A stretch of DNA of 11,853 nt. Origin: Alphaproteobacteria bacterium (GTDB lineage Bacteria; Pseudomonadota; Alphaproteobacteria; CAAGCB01; CAG-977). Both the position numbers and the translations under genes were made by a program. The notes beneath the pieces were generated by a model. That model worked only from the letters and a program-made list of their open reading frames with translations, had not been told where the DNA came from and did no database searches. Location of the stretch: the NCBI GenBank assembly GCA_021639925.1, contig JAJXEL010000057.1, positions 1 to 11,853 of the forward strand, given 5' to 3'. This document shows, piece after piece, positions 7,474 through 11,853 of the stretch (positions are counted from its first letter, which is position 1; each line of letters begins with the position of its first letter).

Positions 7474-8631
7474 ATGACGGATTTTTCTTCTCCTTTCCGG
7501 CTGCGTAATCCGAATATGACGCTGAAAGAACGTTTTTTGCATCTCAGCTGGTGTTATATCTTTTTAATTTTTCTGGTTGCGTTTTCCGGTTTTGTCGTTT
7601 TGTATGCGGCGGCGAACGGAAATTGGGAACCGTGGGCCAGCCGTCAGTTTTCCCGTTTCTGGCTGGGCTGTGCGGTCATGTTCGTCGTTGCCATGATTGA
7701 TTTGCGATTTTGGCTGAAATACGCGTATGTTTTTTATGTCGGCGCGGTTATTTTGCTGTTTATCGTGGAATATTTCGGCCATGACGCCATGGGCGCCCAG
7801 CGTTGGCTGAATTTGGGATTTATACGGATACAGCCTTCCGAATTGATGAAAATCGCTTTGATTTTGGCGCTTTCACGGTATTTTCACGGCAGTTCTCTGC
7901 AGGAAATGATGAGTATGTCGGCGATTGTTATTCCGTCGTTTATGGTTTTAATTCCGGTTGGACTGGTTTTAAAACAGCCTGATTTGGGAACGGCCGTTTT
8001 AATGGGCGCCGGGTCTTTGTCTTTGTTCTTTCTGGTCGGTATTCAAATGTGGAAATTTGTCGCGCTGGGTATAGCGGGGCTGATTTCGATTCCGATCGGC
8101 TGGCGTTTTTTGCATGATTACCAAAAAGAACGCGTTTTTACTTTTTTGGATCCCGAACGCGATCCGCTGGGCAAAGGGTATCATATTCTGCAATCCAAAA
8201 TTACGCTGGGATCCGGCGGTATTTTCGGCAAAGGATTTTTACAGGGGACACAAAGCCGGCTGAATTTTCTGCCGGAAAAACATACGGATTTTATTTTTAC
8301 CGTTTTGGCCGAAGAATTCGGACTGGTCGGGTCGGTATCTTTGTTGTTGTTATATTTGGCGTTGATTTTTTACGGGTATGTCATTGCTTTCAGATCCGCC
8401 AGCTTTTTCGGGCGGCTGCTGGCTTTGGGCCTGACGACGAACTTGTTTTTGTATGTTTTTATCAATATCGCCATGGTGATGGGGCTGCTGCCTGTTGTCG
8501 GCGTGCCTTTGCCAATGATTTCTTACGGCGGGACGGTGATGCTGACGCTGATGTTTTCTTTCGGCCTGATTGAGTGTGTCAACGTTAACCGCGACGTTCA
8601 GATCGGCCGGCGCGGCGCTTATGACGATTAA
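7474..8631 (+). CDS. rodA: RodA, SEDS-family peptidoglycan glycosyltransferase
   Basis: A 385-residue polytopic membrane protein of the SEDS family (RodA/FtsW/SpoVE). RodA polymerises lipid II into glycan strands and is paired with PBP2. Motifs include RWLNLGFIRIQPSELMKIAL, KQPDLGTAVLM, the DPERDPLGKGYH loop, KITLGSGGIFGKG, and NFLPEKHTDFIF, where D272 corresponds to the essential Asp of the large periplasmic loop. It ends with GLLPVVGVPLPMISYGG, the SEDS signature. Two ATGs compete. ATG 7468 overlaps the mrdA stop but has AGGGAG (7461-7466) only one base away; ATG 7474 has the same site at an ideal 7 bases, so I prefer it. The difference is two residues. It is the last gene of the operon and is followed by a strong terminator. 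Confidence 0.97.
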   Translation: MTDFSSPFRLRNPNMTLKERFLHLSWCYIFLIFLVAFSGFVVLYAAANGNWEPWASRQFSRFWLGCAVMFVVAMIDLRFWLKYAYVFYVGAVILLFIVEYFGHDAMGAQRWLNLGFIRIQPSELMKIALILALSRYFHGSSLQEMMSMSAIVIPSFMVLIPVGLVLKQPDLGTAVLMGAGSLSLFFLVGIQMWKFVALGIAGLISIPIGWRFLHDYQKERVFTFLDPERDPLGKGYHILQSKITLGSGGIFGKGFLQGTQSRLNFLPEKHTDFIFTVLAEEFGLVGSVSLLLLYLALIFYGYVIAFRSASFFGRLLALGLTTNLFLYVFINIAMVMGLLPVVGVPLPMISYGGTVMLTLMFSFGLIECVNVNRDVQIGRRGAYDD

Positions 8632-8650
8632 ACCGGATTTGCGCCGATAA

Positions 8651-8676
8651 AAAAGCCCCCGTTTCCGGGGGCTTTT
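8651..8676. terminator. Bidirectional rho-independent terminator after rodA
   Basis: A perfect 10-bp stem, AAAAGCCCCC (8651-8660) and GGGGGCTTTT (8667-8676), encloses the 6-base loop GTTTCC. It ends in T-runs on either strand. It lies 19 bases after the rodA stop and 18 bases beyond the stop of the convergent minus-strand gene, so it probably ends both transcripts. Confidence 0.93.
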
Positions 8677-8694
8677 CTGCGCATCAATCGGAAT

Positions 8695-9807
8695 TTACTG
8701 GGCAACAGTCAGCGACTGTAATACCGGCGATGCCGTTACCGCGGGCGTTTTCTGAATAGTCAGAACGGGATCCGTTGTCGTCACCGCTTTGTATAAAACG
8801 GGATCCGAACGAAGTGTTACCGCTTTATCGACTGTCAGAGAAGTATCCAGTTTTACAGGAGTCGTTTCAATCAGTCTGATGACGGATTTGTCCGTTAAGT
8901 TGTCGTCTAATTCAACGGCTCTGACCAATCCTGTGTACGGGAACGGTTTTGCCACTAATTTGAAATCGTCGGCGACGAACTTATATTCCAGTTTCGGCAG
9001 ACAGACATTTAATTGCGGGTGCCATCTTAAAGCCGTTGAGGCCGGCAGTTTCAGCTGTGAATTTAACGTCTTTAATCTGACCGCGTTGACGGCGTTAAGC
9101 GTGCAGTCGCCGCAGCAGGCTTTTCCGCTGGAAACCGTGCAGATTTTTCCGCGCGGGCAGATAACGTCTTCACACGGGCTTTTGCAGCCGCCGTTTCCGT
9201 CGGCGACCTGTGTGCCGGAACACTGCGGATCGTCCGTAGATCCTAACGGGTACGGTTCGCACCGCCCGAGGAAGCAGCGATTTCCTTTGGCGCAGATTTT
9301 ATTGCGGCACAAATTGATTACCTTGTAAAGACAAAGATTGTTCGCCGTGCATACGCCGTTGCTGCCGCAATCGCTGTCCGTGATACATTTTACGCATTTT
9401 GTGGTAGTGCCTTCGTTAATGCATTTCAAACCGTTCGAACAGGGGGACAGTTCGCAAGGTGTTTTGCATGTGCCGTGAGATTTGGCAACGCACAATTTGC
9501 CGGTTTCGCATTTGGTTGCGTTGCAGGCGGGGACGCAGGCATTGCCGGAACATTTTTCATCATCGTCGCAATCGCTGTCGGTTGAACAGACGTTTAATTC
9601 CGTTGTACCGCCGCCGTTGCCGCCCAAAGTCCCTTTTTTATCCAGTCCGGAATATTTTGGCGAAGAGGTGACTCCCGCGTTTCTGCCAAGTTTTACCGCG
9701 GCGGCAACCGTAAACGTATCGTTTGAAAAAATACCTGCGGTTTCCGCTGCCTGAACAGAACTTGCGGCAAACCAGAGGCCAGTAAAAAACAAAAACAGTT
9801 TTTTCAT
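8695..9807 (-). CDS. Secreted cysteine-rich modular protein, 370 residues, unknown function
   Basis: Not a recognised gene. The N-terminus is a clear Sec signal peptide (MKKLFLFFTGLWFAASSVQA, likely cut after A20) with no lipobox. Residues 74-235 hold 28 cysteines, with one more at 269. Two repeat types are visible. C-x-TDSDC-x5-C occurs at 74-86 and 141-153. C-x4-C-x2-G-x2-C occurs at 95-106, 118-129, 167-178 and 212-223, the last followed by CC at 231-232. The spacing recalls small disulfide-rich domains (Dickkopf-N or EGF-like) found in some bacterial secreted proteins; this is resemblance only. The C-terminal part has a DDFKLVAKP motif (280-288), shared with the upstream gene, and short DPVL/SPVL repeats (335, 346, 360). 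AAAGGAG lies 7 bases before the ATG. It follows its relative by 33 bases, so the two are probably co-transcribed. There is no membrane anchor or catalytic motif. Confidence 0.85.
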   Translation of the reverse strand: MKKLFLFFTGLWFAASSVQAAETAGIFSNDTFTVAAAVKLGRNAGVTSSPKYSGLDKKGTLGGNGGGTTELNVCSTDSDCDDDEKCSGNACVPACNATKCETGKLCVAKSHGTCKTPCELSPCSNGLKCINEGTTTKCVKCITDSDCGSNGVCTANNLCLYKVINLCRNKICAKGNRCFLGRCEPYPLGSTDDPQCSGTQVADGNGGCKSPCEDVICPRGKICTVSSGKACCGDCTLNAVNAVRLKTLNSQLKLPASTALRWHPQLNVCLPKLEYKFVADDFKLVAKPFPYTGLVRAVELDDNLTDKSVIRLIETTPVKLDTSLTVDKAVTLRSDPVLYKAVTTTDPVLTIQKTPAVTASPVLQSLTVAQ

Positions 9808-9840
9808 AAGTTTTCTCCTTTAATCATTAGGTTTGCCGAA

Positions 9841-10872
9841 CTATTTCACAGACTTGACGGCTGTTAACGTCTGCAATTTTGCCTGAGAAGCGTTTGTCGC
9901 TTTTTCCATCAGGACTTTTGCATCAAGTATTTCTTTTTCAACGTCAGGATCATCAAGAAACAGTTTAGCTGTTTCGTCTTTCAGAGCTACGGGCTTGGCG
10001 ATCAGTTCTAAATCTTTGATTTCGTATTTAGCCTGCAGAGCAGGTCTTAAAGTTACGTTCGCCGTCGTTGTTTTTTGATATTCGCAGCAGCCGCTGACAC
10101 ATTCTTGTCCTTCGCCGCATTTAACGCCGACGCACTGCAGGTCGATAACGGGAAGCACTTTCGCGTTGTCACACAGTTTCAATTTACGGATTTTTTTGGT
10201 CGAGATGTAATTCTTGACCAGAGTTGTGTCTAATTTGCATTTACCGGAATATTTGGTGCAGTATTCGGCTCTGTTTGTTAACGGGTTAATGACTTCGGTT
10301 TCAGGGTCCCAATCCGTGATTTTATACAGCTGCGGATATTTTTTAACGGAAATAAAAGGTTTAAATTCCGCCTCTGTCAAAGTTGCGGTTTTCAGCCCGT
10401 TATTGTCGAGTTCGTATTTTACTTTGAATTCGGGCGCTTCTACAACGTCGTCGTCGAATTCGACGCAGGGAACTTTTTCAACGGCGATCAGGTTTTGGTT
10501 AGGCACAACAAGATCGGCGCGGTTAATTGTTAATTCGTTTACGGAATCGTCCGCTAACTGCAGCTGTAATAATTCGCTTCGTTGAACCGGCGTGAATTTT
10601 TGCAGCGTTGCCGTATCCAGACTTTTAATCGTTGTTGTGTCTAAATCACTGACTTTTACGGCTTGCAGCGCCGAGCTGTCGAGAGCTTTGAGCTGAGTGC
10701 TGGTTAAAAGCTTTGTTTGACTGGCGTTTAACGATGAAACATCGCTTGCTGTCCACGTGTTCACGCTTTTTGTCGCTAATGTTTGGTTGACTGCCGCCGT
10801 ATTTATGCTGGCAGCTGTTGCCGGGGCGGAAGTTATGCCTATGGCCGCGGCAAGAAGGAAAAATTTTTTCAT
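9841..10872 (-). CDS. Secreted repeat-containing protein, 343 residues, unknown function
   Basis: Not a recognised gene. It begins with a signal peptide (MKKFFLLAAAIGITSAPATA, likely cut after A20) and has no lipobox or later membrane helix. Residues 45-97 contain three 16-residue units of similar pattern at 45-60, 61-76 and 82-97: hydrophobic, two small or basic residues, then L-[ND]. This suggests a small solenoid or stacked structure. The middle part is acidic and lysine-rich, with cysteines at 136, 205, 212 and 234. C-x4-C-x2-G-x2-C at 247-258, followed by CC at 262-263, is the same module as in the downstream gene. KYEIKDLELIAKP (282-294) matches that gene's C-terminal motif. AGGAGG stands 8 bases before the ATG at 10872. 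It is first of a two-gene unit that ends at the terminator after rodA. Expression and role are unknown; an envelope or extracellular location is likely. Confidence 0.85.
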   Translation of the reverse strand: MKKFFLLAAAIGITSAPATAASINTAAVNQTLATKSVNTWTASDVSSLNASQTKLLTSTQLKALDSSALQAVKVSDLDTTTIKSLDTATLQKFTPVQRSELLQLQLADDSVNELTINRADLVVPNQNLIAVEKVPCVEFDDDVVEAPEFKVKYELDNNGLKTATLTEAEFKPFISVKKYPQLYKITDWDPETEVINPLTNRAEYCTKYSGKCKLDTTLVKNYISTKKIRKLKLCDNAKVLPVIDLQCVGVKCGEGQECVSGCCEYQKTTTANVTLRPALQAKYEIKDLELIAKPVALKDETAKLFLDDPDVEKEILDAKVLMEKATNASQAKLQTLTAVKSVK

Positions 10873-10957
10873 TATTTGGACCTCCTCTAATGTTTATAAC
10901 TTTTTCCACTTTTAATAATACTCTTAAAATGTGGTGAAATTATGTTAAAGAAAATAT

Positions 10958-10970
10958 GGGGGGGGGGGGG
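10958..10970 (+). repeat. Homopolymer run of 13 G
   Basis: Thirteen consecutive G bases in otherwise AT-rich DNA. It lies 86-98 bases upstream of the start codon of the minus-strand secreted protein, where it reads as C13 on the coding strand. It is about 210 bases upstream of the CDGSH gene. Runs of this length are prone to slipped-strand changes, and they are also a frequent source of sequencing error. A minus-strand CATAAT (10944-10939) lies near the tract; with 17-base spacing its -35 position would fall inside the C-run. Confidence 0.95.
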
Positions 10971-11029
10971 CATGTTTAACACCTTGAAAACAAAAGATAA
11001 AATGAAAAGCGGCCTCTGCTTTGTTAATA

Positions 11030-11051
11030 ATTATGGCAAAATTATGGCAAA
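11030..11051. repeat. 11-bp exact tandem duplication
   Basis: ATTATGGCAAA occurs twice head to tail (11030-11040 and 11041-11051). Because the unit is 11 bp, it would shift any reading frame that crosses it if a copy were gained or lost. Its role is unknown. Confidence 0.85.
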
Positions 11052-11122
11052 AAATGAATATTTTGGCATTGCTACTTTTAAATGTTTTTTGGACTTTAAA
11101 AAAACGGTTATGCCAGGATTGT

Positions 11123-11168
11123 GATCTGTCGGCGTACGGGTAAATTTTTTACCGTAAAGATCGTTTTT
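11123..11168 (+). promoter_or_regulatory. Hairpin with T-run in front of the CDGSH gene
   Basis: GATCT (11123-11127) can pair with AGATC (11158-11162). Inside, ACGGGTAAA (11136-11144) can pair with TTTACCGT (11148-11155) with one bulged G. Five T follow at 11164-11168, and the ribosome binding site AGGAGG starts at 11172. The arrangement resembles a weak terminator or attenuator in the leader of the iron-sulfur protein gene. It may equally be a chance structure. Confidence 0.4.
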
Positions 11169-11182
11169 AACAGGAGGTTCTC

Positions 11183-11853
11183 ATGAAACAAAAAGCGCCG
11201 CAGGACGGTATTTATATTAAAATTACGGAAAACGGTCCTTATTTGGTTTACGGCAAACCATTAATTAAACAGGAATATATCGCGCAGAACGAAGACGGCG
11301 ATTCCTGGGAATATGAATCAGGGCAGATCATCACGCCGCCAAAGGAAAATGAATCGTGCATCGCGTTATGCCGCTGCGGTCATTCTAAGCACCCGCCGTT
11401 TTGTGACGAACGGCATATCGAAGTCAACTTTATCGGAACGGAAACGGCGCCGGACGAACCGGTTTTGGATAATGTCAGGGTTTTTGAAGGAAAACGTTAT
11501 ACTTTGCTGGATAACGAAGCCTATTGCGCTTTTGCCCGTTTTTGCGACGCGTTCGGACAGGTTTGGAATTTGGTTACGGAAGGATCGCGCCAGGCCGACG
11601 CTCTGGCTTTGCGCGAAGCCCTGCATTGTCCCGCCGGACGGCTGATGATCAAAGACAACGAAACGGGACGTCTGGTCGAACCTGAACTGAACAAAGAAAT
11701 CAGCGTGCTGGAAGATCCCGCCGCCCAATGCAGCGGCCCGCTGTTTATCAAAGGCGGCATTAAAATCGAAAGCGCTGACGGCCGCGTTTATGAAATCAGA
11801 AACCGCGTGACGTTATGCCGCTGCGGGCAGTCGCAAAATAAACCGTTCTGCGA
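11183..11853 (+). CDS. CDGSH-type iron-sulfur protein with two CDGSH motifs (3' end outside the window)
   Basis: The first 223 residues are visible; the frame runs off the end of the window. CDGSH domains bind a [2Fe-2S] cluster through three Cys and one His. Motif 1 is CRCGHSKHPPFCDERH (C63, C65, C74, H78). It keeps all four ligands but has DERH where the family has DG[SAT]H. Motif 2 starts CRCGQSQNKPFC (C212, C214, C223), and the window ends in the next codon, before its His. Between them is a cysteine-containing domain (C115, C121, and CPAGRL with C149) followed by GPLFIKGGI and YEIRNRVTLCRC. To my recollection this two-CDGSH layout with a central domain is a known bacterial family of about 230 residues, so only a few residues should be missing. 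AGGAGG (11172-11177) lies 5 bases before the ATG. The protein is probably cytoplasmic and involved in redox or iron-sulfur work; the exact role is unknown. Confidence 0.88.
   Translation, partial: MKQKAPQDGIYIKITENGPYLVYGKPLIKQEYIAQNEDGDSWEYESGQIITPPKENESCIALCRCGHSKHPPFCDERHIEVNFIGTETAPDEPVLDNVRVFEGKRYTLLDNEAYCAFARFCDAFGQVWNLVTEGSRQADALALREALHCPAGRLMIKDNETGRLVEPELNKEISVLEDPAAQCSGPLFIKGGIKIESADGRVYEIRNRVTLCRCGQSQNKPFC

Larger units (their letters stand above)
10873..11182. other. AT-rich intergenic region between divergent genes, with several repeats
   Basis: These 310 bases carry no convincing gene. They are clearly more AT-rich than the flanking genes. They hold, in order: the ribosome binding site and a possible -10 (TATAAA on the minus strand, 10898-10893) of the secreted-protein unit, a run of 13 G, an AT-rich stretch with an 11-bp tandem duplication, an imperfect inverted repeat (ATGGCAAAA at 11044-11052 facing TTTTGGCAT at 11061-11069, one mismatch), and a hairpin next to the ribosome binding site of the last gene. 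No tRNA or known riboswitch was recognised. Confidence 0.7.

Noticed and set aside
8789..9754. Plus-strand open frames opposite the 370-residue secreted protein
   Set aside because: They lie antisense to a gene with a clear signal peptide, ribosome binding site and repeated cysteine spacing; their products are low-complexity and show no family features.
11005..11023. Short hairpin AAAGC...GCTTT as a terminator
   Set aside because: Only five paired bases and no T-run after it; too weak to support as a terminator.
10942..11124. 60-codon open frame crossing the G-run, or a 51-codon version starting at ATG 10972
   Set aside because: No proper ribosome binding site (the G-run itself may only mimic one for ATG 10972), the frame crosses a homopolymer and an 11-bp duplication, and the peptide has no signal peptide, membrane helix or recognisable motif.
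11313..11645. 110-codon plus-strand frame inside the CDGSH gene region
   Set aside because: It lies in another frame of the same strand; the frame starting at 11183 has the ribosome binding site and the CDGSH motifs, while this one gives an Arg-rich product.

Overview
The window looks like a piece of a Gram-negative chromosome. It is most likely from an alphaproteobacterium, judging by the MreB/PBP2/RodA sequences and the N-terminus of PBP2; this is inference from protein style, with no rRNA or other marker gene present. It divides into three parts: an accessory edge at the left, a housekeeping core about 7.8 kb long, and a less ordinary right end.

Left edge (1-840): the 3' end of an AT-rich membrane acyltransferase gene, cut by the window. 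A hairpin that can work in both directions separates it from the convergent gene behind it. Core (849-8676): a DUF1015-family gene on the minus strand diverges from miaA (tRNA dimethylallyltransferase). After a 91-base gap with a possible promoter come mreB, mreC, mreD, mrdA (PBP2) and rodA on the plus strand, closely spaced or overlapping and closed by a strong hairpin terminator. These five genes encode the cell-elongation machine. MreB filaments, MreC and MreD position and activate the RodA glycosyltransferase and the PBP2 transpeptidase, which insert lateral-wall peptidoglycan.

Right end (8695-10872, minus strand): a two-gene unit encoding secreted proteins of 343 and 370 residues, with signal peptides and no recognisable catalytic domain. 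The larger has 28 cysteines within 162 residues. The two share a C-x4-C-x2-G-x2-C module (four copies in one, one in the other), a C-C pair after it, and a C-terminal motif ending in AKP. They look like diverged modular relatives and are the least explained genes here. Upstream lies a 310-base AT-rich gap (10873-11182) with a run of 13 G (C on the coding strand of the secreted-protein genes), an exact 11-bp tandem duplication, and a hairpin just before the next gene.

The last gene (from 11183, cut by the window end) encodes an iron-sulfur protein with two CDGSH-type motifs around a central cysteine-containing domain. It follows a good ribosome binding site.

The most interesting lead is the poly-G/C tract upstream of the secreted cysteine-rich pair, which could be a length-variable switch for surface or secreted proteins. 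This is a hypothesis; no length variation can be seen in one sequence. I saw no tRNA, rRNA, CRISPR array, transposase, integrase or toxin-antitoxin gene.
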